From an uncultured Chloroflexota bacterium (GTDB lineage: Bacteria > Chloroflexota > Anaerolineae > UBA4142 > SHND01): a stretch of 48,216 nucleotides of DNA. The stretch is from contig CALMZO010000412.1 of NCBI GenBank assembly GCA_937870825.1, positions 1 through 48,216 of the forward strand, written 5' to 3'. Of this stretch, positions 16,383 through 24,558 are shown one piece after another; within the stretch, counting starts at the first letter, position 1; every line of letters starts with the position of its first letter. The position numbers and the translations under genes are program-made. The notes under the pieces are model-generated. The model was given only the letters and a program-made list of their open reading frames with translations. It ran no database searches and was not told the origin of the DNA.

Positions 16383-17346
16383 TACTCTCACGCAACTGCG
16401 CGACTTGATGTTCTTCACGCCGTTGGGCAATGATGGAGGCGACAATCGAAACGACGAGCGTGATGCCAATGACGCCGAGTGAGACAGCAATCGGAATTTC
16501 GATGTGAATGTCAACGTACTCGAGCGCGCCCAACAGCATTTTCACGCCGACGAAACCGAGAATAAACGCCAGCCCCGTTTTGAGATAGCGAAAACTGCCC
16601 ATCACGCCCGCGAGCAAAAAGTACAACGCGCGCAAACCCAAAATCGCAAACACGTTCGACGTGAACACAATAAACGGGTCCGTAGTAATGGCAAAGATTG
16701 CGGGAATCGAATCGAGCGCGAACACAACGTCGGTGGTTTCGACGACGAGCAGCACAATAAACAATGGCGTTGCCATCAGCACGCCGTTGACGCGTGTGAA
16801 AAATTTTTCGTGTTCGTACTCTTTGCTGACCGGCATGATGCGGCGAAACACATTGACAATCGGATTGTTTTCGGGATGCACGCCCGATTCGTCTTGCGTT
16901 GCCAGCTTGTACGCCGTAAAAATCAAAAACGCGCCAAATACATAAATGATCCAGTGAAAGCGCTCAATCAACGCCGCGCCGACAAAAATCAACGTGCCGC
17001 GCAGAACGAGCGCGCCGACAATGCCGAGAAACAGAACGCGATGTTGATATTTTTGCGGGACCTGAAAGTACGCAAAGATGACGACGAAAACGAAAATGTT
17101 ATCAACCGACAGCGCTTTTTCGATGAGATAGCCGGTGAAAAATTCCAAACCGGCAGTCGTGCCGCGCTCATAAAACACAAATCCGTTAAACGCGAGCGAA
17201 ATCCCAATCCAGAACACACTTGTCCATAATGCTTCTTTCGTCTTGATTTCGTGTGGATTCCGATTGAACACAAAGAGGTCGAGCGCGAGTAAAAAGAGGA
17301 TGAGACCGCCAAAGGCGACCCATAACATTGTACTGTCGAGAACCAT
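16375..17346 (-). CDS. TerC family membrane protein
   Basis: A 323-residue integral membrane protein of the TerC/Alx family, implicated in Mn2+ export or metal homeostasis and tellurite resistance in other bacteria. The signatures are EKALSVDNIFVFVVIFAYF with its intramembrane Asp-Asn, and the later ETTDVVFALDSIPAIFAIT with the second acidic pair. About nine helices are present. The start at 17346 is chosen for AGGAG six bases upstream. The gene overlaps the permease gene. It has its own promoter and a ~180-base leader with alternative hairpins, so metal- or pH-responsive control is plausible. Confidence 0.92.
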   Translation of the reverse strand: MVLDSTMLWVAFGGLILFLLALDLFVFNRNPHEIKTKEALWTSVFWIGISLAFNGFVFYERGTTAGLEFFTGYLIEKALSVDNIFVFVVIFAYFQVPQKYQHRVLFLGIVGALVLRGTLIFVGAALIERFHWIIYVFGAFLIFTAYKLATQDESGVHPENNPIVNVFRRIMPVSKEYEHEKFFTRVNGVLMATPLFIVLLVVETTDVVFALDSIPAIFAITTDPFIVFTSNVFAILGLRALYFLLAGVMGSFRYLKTGLAFILGFVGVKMLLGALEYVDIHIEIPIAVSLGVIGITLVVSIVASIIAQRREEHQVAQLRESNE

Positions 17347-17401
17347 GACTTGCTCCTGAAACGCTGCGATGCGAAGCGCCAACAAGCATTCGTGCGCGGT
17401 T

Positions 17402-17460
17402 GGTGTTGGCAGGGGTAGTTCACAACACCCCGCGTAAATCTCTTGTATGAGAGGTGTTGT
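17402..17460 (-). promoter_or_regulatory. Leader RNA with mutually exclusive hairpins upstream of terC
   Basis: In the minus-strand leader, the central segment (17422-17429) can pair with the upstream segment 17453-17460 (8 bp, ACAACACC with GGTGTTGT). It can alternatively pair with the downstream segment 17402-17408 (7 bp). The two pairings exclude each other, as in riboswitches or attenuators. The conserved core of the yybP-ykoY manganese riboswitch, often found before terC genes, was not seen. Confidence 0.45.
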
Positions 17461-17532
17461 GTTGTAACCTTACGATATGAAAAAGATTGACGTTACGCGG
17501 TTTAATGCAATTCCAACGCGCGCCTCCATTGC

Positions 17533-17560
17533 ATTCTACATAACCCAATGAGAATTGCAA
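17533..17560 (-). promoter_or_regulatory. Promoter for the terC-permease operon
   Basis: On the minus strand: TTGCAA (17555-17560), a 16-base spacer and TAGAAT (17533-17538). Transcription would begin near 17526, about 180 bases before the terC ATG. Confidence 0.5.
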
Positions 17561-17575
17561 TAGGAAATCCATTAT

Positions 17576-17615
17576 AAAAAAGCGCGCGGCACACCTACAC
17601 GCCGCGCGCTTTTTT
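17576..17615. terminator. Strong terminator after pnp
   Basis: A perfect 15-bp stem (17576-17590 with 17601-17615) has a GC core flanked by six A on one side and six T on the other, with a 10-base loop. It ends pnp on the minus strand and separates it from the terC transcript. Confidence 0.92.
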
Positions 17616-17625
17616 CTTTGTTCGA

Positions 17626-19923
17626 TTACCGTCGCGGCGGACCATCGCGGCGCGGTCGGTCAAAGCCGCCGCGTCCGCCACTGCGCCCACCACCGCGGTC
17701 GCCACCACCGCGATTAAAGCCGCCGCGGTCTCCGCCACGCTCTCCATCACGGCGCGGTCCGCGAAAACCACCGCGTTCGCCGCCGCGTTCACCGCCGCCG
17801 CCGAGTTTCGGGTCGGCTTCGCGCGCTTGTTCCACTGTCCATCCTTCGAGAACCGCGCGACGCGATAAACGAATTTTTCCTTGCGCGTCAATGTCCGTAA
17901 TCATCACCATCACGTCGTCGCCTTCTTTGACGACATCGCGCGGGTCTTTGACTTGATAGTCCGCCAGCTGCGAAACATGCACGAGCCCATCAATCCCCGG
18001 CGCAATTTCGACAAACACGCCAAATTCGGCGAGCCGCACGACTTTGCCCGTATAAATCGAACCGAGTTTCGGCGATTCCGTCATCGCGCGAATGCGTTCC
18101 ATCACACTTGCGGTGCCTTCGCCGTTCACGCCGGAAATGAAAACGGTGCCGTCTTCTTCCACATCAATTTTGACATCGAACTCTTCTTGCAGCCCGCGAA
18201 TCGTTTTGCCGCCGGGTCCAATGAGCGCGCCGATTTTTTCCTGGTCAATCTTGATGGTCTGAATGCGCGGCGCGTATTGCGACAATTCTTTACGCGGCTC
18301 GGGAATTGCATTCGTAATCGTTTCCAAAATGTGCAGCCGCGCGGTTTTTGCTTGCGCGAGCGCTTCTCTCAAAATCGAAGGGGCGACTCCCTGCAATTTT
18401 AAATCGAGTTGGAGCGCGGTGATGCCCATGCTCGTACCCGCGACTTTGAAATCCATGTCGCCGAGGCCGTCTTCCATTCCCAGAATGTCGGTGAGAATGG
18501 CGTGCCGGTCTCCTTCGGTGATGAGACCCATCGCGATTCCCGCAACGGGCGCGCTGATGGGAACACCCGCGTCCATCAACGCGAGCGTGGAACCGCACAC
18601 ACTCGCCATTGACGTTGAACCGTTCGACGACAGCACTTCCGAGACAAGACGAATGGTGTACGGAAATTCATCTTCGGTGGGAATGACGGAAACGAGCGCG
18701 CGTTCGGCGAGCGCGCCGTGTCCAATTTCGCGGCGTCCGGGTCCGCGCATCGGACGCGCTTCGCCGACAGAGTACGGCGGAAAATTATAGTGATGCAGGT
18801 AGCGTTTGGAATCTTCGGGTTCGAGCGTATCAATTTTTTGTCCTTCGCTCGGCATCCCAAGAGTCGCAATCGTCAACACTTGCGTTTCGCCGCGTTGGAA
18901 CAATCCCGAACCGTGTGCGCGTGGCAAGAGACCCACTTCGGCGGAAAGCGGACGCACCGTTTTCGTATCGCGTCCGTCCACGCGTTTGTTTTCGTTGAGA
19001 ATCATCGCGCGCAGTTGATTTTTTATTTCCGACTCGACGGCGGTGGCCACTTGCGCGGGAACATACGCTTCGCCCGCTTCCGCGACGATTTCTGCCGTGA
19101 CCGCATCGAGTTGGTCATTGCGTTCCGATTTGCCATAGCCGCTTGAAAGAATGGTTTCGATGCGCGTCGAAATTTTGTCGTGAACAAATTGTTTCACTTC
19201 GTCGCTCACGGTAAACAGCGGCACGGTCGTTTTTGCTTTGCCGATTTCCGCGCGCATTTGTTCTTGCAAATCAAGCAATGGTTGAAAGGCTTGATGTCCC
19301 GCGTAAATCGCTTCGAGCATCAATTCTTCGGTGACTTCGGACGCGCCCGCCTCAATCATAATCACCGCGTCGCGCGTGCCCGCCAAACGCAAATCGAGAA
19401 TGGACTGTTCCATTTGGGAAACGGTGGGATTCATCACGAAACGTCCGTCCACATACCCGACGCGCACCGCGCCGACGGGTCCGTGAAACGGAATATCGCT
19501 GATGGTCAATGCCGCACTCGCGCCGACGATGGACATGATGTCAATGAAATGTTCCTGGTCGGCGGAAAGCGCGGTCATGACGATTTGCACATCGTTTCGC
19601 ATTCCTTTGGGGAACAACGGACGGAGCGGACGGTCCGTCAAGCGGCAAATGAGAATCGCGTTTTCGGATGCTTTGCCTTCGCGTTTGAAAAACGAGCCGG
19701 GGATTTTGCCTGCGGCGTAGAGACGTTCTTCGTAATCTACGGTGAGTGGAAAAAAGTCAGTGCCTTCGCGCGGTTTTGGCGACATCGTCGCGGTGGACAA
19801 AATGAGTGTGTCCGCCACGCGCACCGTCACCGCGCCGTTCGCTTGAAACGCCAAACGTCCGGCTTCAACCGTAATTTCATCCTCGCCGATTTTGGCAGAG
19901 TAGGTATGGGTGTGATGTGACAT
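17626..19923 (-). CDS. pnp: Polynucleotide phosphorylase
   Basis: Phosphorolytic 3'-5' exoribonuclease and RNA-tailing enzyme, the core of the degradosome. At 765 residues it has two RNase PH domains (~10-140 and ~320-460) around a helical linker. The catalytic region has LQLDLKLQG with its conserved Asp. The KH domain (~550-610) carries GPGGK and the S1 domain (~620-690) carries GVFVEIAPGIDGLVH. After the S1 domain comes a ~60-residue Arg/Gly-rich tail with many RGG/RGGF units, absent from E. coli PNPase. The ATG at 19923 is favoured; a TTG six codons upstream overlaps the GGAGG that serves as ribosome-binding site. It lies downstream of rpsO on the same strand. Confidence 0.96.
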   Translation of the reverse strand: MSHHTHTYSAKIGEDEITVEAGRLAFQANGAVTVRVADTLILSTATMSPKPREGTDFFPLTVDYEERLYAAGKIPGSFFKREGKASENAILICRLTDRPLRPLFPKGMRNDVQIVMTALSADQEHFIDIMSIVGASAALTISDIPFHGPVGAVRVGYVDGRFVMNPTVSQMEQSILDLRLAGTRDAVIMIEAGASEVTEELMLEAIYAGHQAFQPLLDLQEQMRAEIGKAKTTVPLFTVSDEVKQFVHDKISTRIETILSSGYGKSERNDQLDAVTAEIVAEAGEAYVPAQVATAVESEIKNQLRAMILNENKRVDGRDTKTVRPLSAEVGLLPRAHGSGLFQRGETQVLTIATLGMPSEGQKIDTLEPEDSKRYLHHYNFPPYSVGEARPMRGPGRREIGHGALAERALVSVIPTEDEFPYTIRLVSEVLSSNGSTSMASVCGSTLALMDAGVPISAPVAGIAMGLITEGDRHAILTDILGMEDGLGDMDFKVAGTSMGITALQLDLKLQGVAPSILREALAQAKTARLHILETITNAIPEPRKELSQYAPRIQTIKIDQEKIGALIGPGGKTIRGLQEEFDVKIDVEEDGTVFISGVNGEGTASVMERIRAMTESPKLGSIYTGKVVRLAEFGVFVEIAPGIDGLVHVSQLADYQVKDPRDVVKEGDDVMVMITDIDAQGKIRLSRRAVLEGWTVEQAREADPKLGGGGERGGERGGFRGPRRDGERGGDRGGFNRGGGDRGGGRSGGRGGFDRPRRDGPPRR

Positions 19924-19946
19924 AAAAAGAAAAACCTCCAAAGGTT

Positions 19947-20016
19947 TTAGTCGTTAGATATTAGTCATTAGACCTTAGTCAGGGTTTGACTAACGACTAG
20001 CGACTAGTGACTAGCG
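19947..20016. repeat. Heptad-periodic inverted array, TTAGTCA / ACTAGCG words
   Basis: TTAGTCG, TTAGATA, TTAGTCA, TTAGACC and TTAGTCA are followed by ACTAACG, ACTAGCG, ACTAGTG and ACTAGCG. It lies in the pnp leader, about 25 bases upstream of the pnp start. Confidence 0.85.
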
Positions 20017-20037
20017 ACTTGATTTCCCGTCGGAGGT

Positions 20038-20250
20038 CAGGAGCTGGAAGTTGGAGGTTTGGATGTTAGAGGCTTTGCGCTGGGGTTCAGCCCAAAGTGT
20101 TGGGAGCTAGAAATTGGAGGTTGGAGTTTGGAAGTTGGAGGTCGGAAGTTAAAAGTTGGACTGAATCCAACATCTCACTTCGAACATCTAACTTCCAATT
20201 TCTAATCTACAGTTTCCAGATTCCAACATCAAATTTCCAATTTCCAAATC
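20038..20250. repeat. Long heptad-periodic inverted array between rpsO and pnp
   Basis: About 30 units. The left half is G/T-rich (GGAGGTT, GGAGTTT, GGAAGTT, GGAGGTC) and the right half C/A/T-rich (TCCAACA, TCTAACT, TCCAATT, TCCAGAT). The halves are complementary and could fold into a ~90-bp imperfect hairpin. This is the largest array of the window, and the stretch 19924-20367 holds no gene. Confidence 0.85.
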
Positions 20251-20316
20251 CTGTACGCGGCGACGAGGCGTGTTTATAATGATACGTTGCAGCGCGGTTC
20301 GCTGCATCAAGCGCGA

Positions 20317-20355
20317 AAAATGTAGAGACGTTACAGCGTAACGTCTCTACATTTT
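20317..20355. terminator. Terminator after rpsO (palindromic element)
   Basis: A perfect 18-bp stem (20317-20334 with 20338-20355) has the loop AGC. A/T tracts lie at both ends. It starts 12 bases beyond the rpsO stop on the minus strand and should reduce read-through into pnp. The core GTAGAGACGTTAC palindrome resembles dispersed repeats I recall from cyanobacterial genomes. Confidence 0.85.
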
Positions 20356-20367
20356 GGTTTGTCACGC

Positions 20368-20637
20368 TTATTTCCGCAAGCCCAGTTTGTCAATGATTTG
20401 TTTGTAACGGGTTGCGTCTTTTTTCGAGAGATAGGTCAAGTGGCGGCGGCGTTCCCCTACCATCTTGAGCAAGCCGCGACGCGAATGATTGTCGTGCTTG
20501 TGCGCCTTGAGATGTTCGACCAATTGATTGATGCGTGTGGTAAGCAAGGCGACTTGGACTTCAGGGGACCCGGTATCGGTGGTATGAATGTGATACTGTC
20601 CCACAATGGCGGTTTTTTCCGCCTTTTTGAGCGACAT
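20368..20637 (-). CDS. rpsO: 30S ribosomal protein S15
   Basis: Primary 16S rRNA-binding protein of the small subunit platform. At 89 residues it has the exact family length. The N-terminus has [13 protein letters not shown], and [25 protein letters not shown] forms the rRNA-binding helix-turn. AGGAG lies seven bases before the ATG (20635-20637). The rpsO-pnp order is conserved in many bacteria, but here a strong hairpin and long repeats separate them. The leader carries a 7-bp GC hairpin that could serve in S15 autoregulation. Confidence 0.97.
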   Translation of the reverse strand: MSLKKAEKTAIVGQYHIHTTDTGSPEVQVALLTTRINQLVEHLKAHKHDNHSRRGLLKMVGERRRHLTYLSKKDATRYKQIIDKLGLRK

Positions 20638-20659
20638 TCACTGCTCCTCTAGTGAAAGA

Positions 20660-20681
20660 ACGGCGGAACGTGCGCCGCCGT
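20660..20681 (-). promoter_or_regulatory. Leader hairpin upstream of rpsO
   Basis: ACGGCGG (20660-20666) pairs perfectly with CCGCCGT (20675-20681) around an 8-base loop. It lies between the promoter and the ribosome-binding site. It is a candidate S15-binding leader element; its position is suggestive but no known S15 leader class was matched. Confidence 0.4.
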
Positions 20682-20713
20682 CTCTGTTCCTATTCCTAAC
20701 TTGAATTGGCAGG

Positions 20714-20741
20714 ATTATAGCACCGAGAGGCGTTTTCTCAA
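20714..20741 (-). promoter_or_regulatory. Promoter for rpsO
   Basis: On the minus strand: TTGAGA (20736-20741), a 16-base spacer and a perfect TATAAT (20714-20719) preceded by TGC (extended -10). The leader would be about 70 bases. Confidence 0.75.
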
Positions 20742-20851
20742 AATTGACCGCACCCATTGACCATTCAGGCGTTTTTTGAACGTATTGATACAGCGCCCCA
20801 CGCCAAGCCGCAAGTGCAAGAAACAAGTTGCTTTGCGCCTTCGCGTGAGGT

Positions 20852-21679
20852 TTATTTCAACGCCTTGCGCGCCGCCAGCCGCCCCAATTTAATCGCAATG
20901 TTTGCGCCGGGGACGAACGTGCCGACGACATCCGAACCGATGTCGAACAAATCGTCGTTTTCAAGAACGTCGGTGATTTGCCGTTTGATTTGTCCGGCTT
21001 CGGCGCGCAGTTCGCCGGTTAACGCGTCAAATTCCACCACCTGGCGCTTGTCGCGACTCTCCCACACGAATTCAAACGCGTACACGGGACGCAAATACAA
21101 AATCACCTTGTCCACTTGGATGCGCTGTTCGTAAATCTTGTCCGCCTGAATCGTTTTCATCAGCGCTTGCGTCAGCTTGCCGACGAGAAAGGAGCTTCGC
21201 ACTTCCGGCAAAACAACCAGCGTATCATGGGTCCGCAGCGTTTCGAGATTTTCGACCTGGCGCGGAGTGAACGACAGATATTTTCGAAAATCGCGCTCGT
21301 GTCCGTGCTGCGGTTCGAGCATCAGTTCTTGCGCGAGTTCCTCTTGACAATGCTCCATCGCTTCGAGCTGAAACGCGCGTTTCTCGACCGCGTGTTCCTT
21401 TTCGTAAATGGTCACCGTATGCACTTCGGGCGCGACGGGGACCTCGTAACGATGGCGACGGTCATATTTGTACACTGCGCGGGCGGACCCGTACCAAAAC
21501 GGCTCGTAGCGTTTCTGCGTTTCCGCAATTTTGATTTCGTCGGGTTTGGGGCGCTGCAAAAATTTTGCGACTTGGCCGAACGCATCCACGCGTTTCGCCA
21601 GCGCGCGTTCGAGAATTGTTTCTTCGGTAAAGGGCGCGACGAGTTCGAGAATTTTTTCTTCGTCAATTGTAATATCCAT
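20852..21679 (-). CDS. Hypothetical protein, 275 aa
   Basis: Not recognised. It is soluble and charged. The N-terminal ~70 residues are helical and acidic (DEEKILELVAPFTEETILERAL). The middle contains RRHRYEVPVAPEVHTVTIY and YLSFTPRQVENLETLRTHDTLVVLPEVRSSFLVGKL. The C-terminal segment ends with a mildly hydrophobic stretch, GSDVVGTFVPGANIAIKLGRLA. The ATG at 21679 has GAGGGG seven bases upstream. It starts 14 bases after the phosphoesterase stop on the same strand, so the two are probably co-transcribed. No catalytic motif was identified. Confidence 0.7.
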   Translation of the reverse strand: MDITIDEEKILELVAPFTEETILERALAKRVDAFGQVAKFLQRPKPDEIKIAETQKRYEPFWYGSARAVYKYDRRHRYEVPVAPEVHTVTIYEKEHAVEKRAFQLEAMEHCQEELAQELMLEPQHGHERDFRKYLSFTPRQVENLETLRTHDTLVVLPEVRSSFLVGKLTQALMKTIQADKIYEQRIQVDKVILYLRPVYAFEFVWESRDKRQVVEFDALTGELRAEAGQIKRQITDVLENDDLFDIGSDVVGTFVPGANIAIKLGRLAARKALK

Positions 21680-21693
21680 ACGCTTTCCCCTCA

Positions 21694-23361
21694 TCACGTG
21701 CGTTGTGCGCGACGACGAAGCAGAATAAAACCGAGCGTGAGGATTGCAGCAAGCACTGCGCCAATCGCGAGTAACGCGTTGCGTCCAATCAAAATGTTTT
21801 CACTCGCATTCGGCGAGGCGAGTATCGGCGCGGGCTGGTCTTGTCCCAACGCGGTATTGGGCGCGGTGGCGGGACCGGGCGTTTGCGTAAAGTCAAACAC
21901 ATTCGCCAAATCGTTCGCGTTCGCGTCGCGCGTCGCAAGCGGCGGCAAATTCCAGCGTGTCTCGATAAATTTCAAAAGCGATGTCGTGTCGTAAAAGGTG
22001 TGGTCAACGAATCCTTTTTTCGCCCACGGTGAAATGACGAGCAATGGCACGCGTCCGCCCGGACCCCAGCGGTCAATTTTCGGCGGCGGCACATGGTCGT
22101 ACCATCCGCCGTAATCGTCATACGTGATAAAGACGACGGTGTCTTGCCAATACTTGGACAACTGCAACGCTTGAATCCACAACACGGCGTGTTGTTCCGC
22201 TTGTTCCACAATTGAATAGCCGGGATGTTCGTCGAACGCGGGGTCGGGTTTGATAATCGAAACAGCGGGCAAATTGCCGTTGATTAAATCCGGCACAAAG
22301 AAATCGGAATCGCGTAAATGTTCGCGTCCGGGCATTCCCGGTCCGTACGGTTTGAAATAAACGTGTGACGAAAGCGGCGGTTCCGCGATGAACGGCACGG
22401 GATTCTCCGCGCGCCCGTCAATGTAATCTTGCCAGCCGCCGAGATATTCGTACCACGAAATTCCCGCCGCGCTCAAACGGTCGCCAATCGTTGGAAAGTC
22501 AGACGGCGGCAGACGCTGCTCGTCGGGCAAACTGCTGTGCGGTGGATAAAAGGAATCAACGCCTGTGTTTATCGCATAGCCGTCAGGGGACACGATGCCC
22601 ATTTCGCCGGTCGTGTCCCCAATCAAATTTCCTTGCGCGTCATACACAGGATTGGCGATAAATTCTTTGGGCGCGTTTTCCCAACGCGGCGTGCACGCGC
22701 ACACGAGCCACATGTGATTGAGCCACGAGCCGCCGAACGCGGCAGTAAAAAAATTATCCGCAAACGTGAAGTCGCGCGCGTAGGGGAACAGCGGCAGTTT
22801 GGTGGTGTCATAATAGCCCATCGTTTGCGCGCCCACATCCGTCCACGCGACAAATTTATTCATCGCGCCGGTGCAAGGCGTCGCGTCTTTGAGGCAGGGC
22901 GCTTCGAGCGGCGCGGGCGCGTTCAAATTCATTTGCAGTTGATGATGATAAAAACGATGCAGCGGTGTGCCGAGCAGCACATTGTTCGGAATAACGTCGT
23001 CAATCAAAAATGGTTTGTTGGGAATATCTTTGGGAAAGCGCGGGTCGGGCAGCCCGGGCGCGGTATCAATGGGAGCGCCAAAGCCCGCGTACCGAAGGCT
23101 GACTTTGACGGAAGGCAGCGTTTCGTACGGCTTGTCGTTTTGGTCGAGCTGCGTAATCGCGCCGCCGGGCGAGTTGATGCCGTTCACGCCGGGCAGCAAA
23201 CTGTACAAATTGTCCGTCGTGTGATTTTCGAGATAGAGAATGATGACGTGCTTGATTTTTTCAAACTTGTTGCCCTGCGCCTGCGCGAGCGGCGCGGGGG
23301 CGAGCGTAACGAGAACGAGGGAAATTAGTACGAGCGCGAGGATGTGGAGGGTTCGTTTCAT
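21694..23361 (-). CDS. Secreted phosphoesterase (phospholipase C/acid phosphatase family)
   Basis: A 555-residue exported enzyme of the alkaline-phosphatase-like phosphoesterase family that includes bacterial phospholipases C and AcpA-type acid phosphatases. The signal peptide spans residues 1-28. KHVIILYLENHTTDN is the family's metal-binding/nucleophile start motif, and TYDDYGGWYDHVPPP is the second metal-binding motif. The C-terminus has a Pro/Ala linker and then a single membrane helix, ALLAIGAVLAAILTLGFILL, with an RRRAQR tail. The enzyme would thus be displayed outside and anchored in the membrane. The substrate is not predictable. Confidence 0.88.
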   Translation of the reverse strand: MKRTLHILALVLISLVLVTLAPAPLAQAQGNKFEKIKHVIILYLENHTTDNLYSLLPGVNGINSPGGAITQLDQNDKPYETLPSVKVSLRYAGFGAPIDTAPGLPDPRFPKDIPNKPFLIDDVIPNNVLLGTPLHRFYHHQLQMNLNAPAPLEAPCLKDATPCTGAMNKFVAWTDVGAQTMGYYDTTKLPLFPYARDFTFADNFFTAAFGGSWLNHMWLVCACTPRWENAPKEFIANPVYDAQGNLIGDTTGEMGIVSPDGYAINTGVDSFYPPHSSLPDEQRLPPSDFPTIGDRLSAAGISWYEYLGGWQDYIDGRAENPVPFIAEPPLSSHVYFKPYGPGMPGREHLRDSDFFVPDLINGNLPAVSIIKPDPAFDEHPGYSIVEQAEQHAVLWIQALQLSKYWQDTVVFITYDDYGGWYDHVPPPKIDRWGPGGRVPLLVISPWAKKGFVDHTFYDTTSLLKFIETRWNLPPLATRDANANDLANVFDFTQTPGPATAPNTALGQDQPAPILASPNASENILIGRNALLAIGAVLAAILTLGFILLRRRAQRT

Positions 23362-23488
23362 GTCGAGATTTTAGCACGAGCGGATTACATCGTGCAACCG
23401 CAGGCGAATCGAATTCGCGTCAACAACAACACAAAACGTCCCTACGGACATTTCCGGGCGTTCAACTGCGTTTGCGCGCGTTTGCGCG

Positions 23489-23517
23489 TTGACAAATCGG
23501 ACGCGCCCCTTTACACT
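23489..23517 (+). promoter_or_regulatory. Promoter for the sulfotransferase gene
   Basis: TTGACA (23489-23494), a 17-base spacer and TACACT (23512-23517). The start site near 23524 leaves a very short leader with AGGAG at 23526-23530. Confidence 0.75.
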
Positions 23518-23535
23518 CGCCGCGCAGGAGAACCC

Positions 23536-24450
23536 ATGAACAATTCATTTCCCGCCGTCACACACATTTATCAAAATCATCATCTCGATAGTACGCGTTG
23601 GAATCGCTTTCAGCCGCGCGCGGACGATATTGTGATTTCCACTTCGTACAAATCGGGAACGACGTGGACGCAAGGCATTTTGCGGCAATTGATTTTTTTG
23701 AATCAAGAGACCAAGCCGACGATTGACGATGTTTCGCCGTGGCTCGACCGCAATCGCCGCCCGCTCGAAGAAGTGATTGCTGAAATTGAGGCGCAGACGC
23801 ATCGCCGCTTTATCAAAACACATTTGCCGCTCGACGGGTTGCCCTTTTTTCCACAAGTGAAATATATCGTCGTCGCGCGCGATGCGCGGGATGTGGCAAT
23901 GTCGTTGTGGAATCATTACTCGAACTATACGGACGCCATCTATGAGAGTTTGAACAATGCGCCGAACCGCGTCGGTCCGCCGTTCCCGCGCGCCCCGGAA
24001 GATTTTCACGAATTTTTTCGGGATTGGATGACGCGCAGTTGGTTCGAATGGGAGAGCGAAGGGTATCCGTACTGGGGCAATCTGCACCACACCGCGACGT
24101 GGTGGGCATACCGCGATTTGGAAAATATGTTGTTTGTCCATTTCGCCGACCTGCTCGCGAATCTCCCAAGCGAAATTCAACGCATTGCAAAATTTCTAGA
24201 CCTTGCGGTTTCCGACGATGACGTGCAGCGCATCGCGCAAAAAGTGACGCTCGCCGAAATGCGCGCGGAAGCAAAACAAGACGACGCGGGCTGGGCGGAA
24301 TCGTTCAAAGGCGGCGCAGCCACTTTTTTCTTTCAAGGCATCAACGGACGCTGGCAAGGAATTTTGTCGGACGAGGAACTCGCGCTGTATAAAGACGCGA
24401 TGGCGCGCGTGCTGACGCGGGAGGCGGGGAGGTGGTTGGAACGCGAGTGA
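23536..24450 (+). CDS. PAPS-dependent sulfotransferase
   Basis: A 304-residue cytosolic-type sulfotransferase that moves a sulfuryl group from PAPS to an alcohol or amine. The 5'-phosphosulfate loop is TSYKSGTTWTQ near residue 38, and the 3'-phosphate motif is VVARDARDVAMSLWNHY near residue 117. The C-terminal RKG-type loop is replaced by GINGRWQG. AGGAG lies five bases before the ATG. It stands alone after a good promoter, with unknown acceptor. Typical eukaryote-like Sulfotransfer_1 proteins of this length are scattered in Chloroflexota and Cyanobacteria. Confidence 0.92.
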   Translation: MNNSFPAVTHIYQNHHLDSTRWNRFQPRADDIVISTSYKSGTTWTQGILRQLIFLNQETKPTIDDVSPWLDRNRRPLEEVIAEIEAQTHRRFIKTHLPLDGLPFFPQVKYIVVARDARDVAMSLWNHYSNYTDAIYESLNNAPNRVGPPFPRAPEDFHEFFRDWMTRSWFEWESEGYPYWGNLHHTATWWAYRDLENMLFVHFADLLANLPSEIQRIAKFLDLAVSDDDVQRIAQKVTLAEMRAEAKQDDAGWAESFKGGAATFFFQGINGRWQGILSDEELALYKDAMARVLTREAGRWLERE

Positions 24451-24558
24451 GAGGTGTAAGTTCAATAATCATCGCCGATTGTCGGGCGGCAAAGTATATG
24501 ATGGAATTCGATTGCATGCAGGAAACAAATCAGGTGAAACCTGAATCACGCGGTTGAA

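Noticed and set aside
17347..17560. yybP-ykoY manganese riboswitch upstream of terC
   Set aside because: The conserved AGGGGAGTAG-type core and paired loops were not found on the minus strand; GGGGTAGTT occurs only on the other strand. Kept only as an unclassified leader.
20271..20280. Plus-strand promoter TATAAT between rpsO and pnp
   Set aside because: No plus-strand gene follows and no -35 is present; it is probably chance in an A/T-rich stretch.
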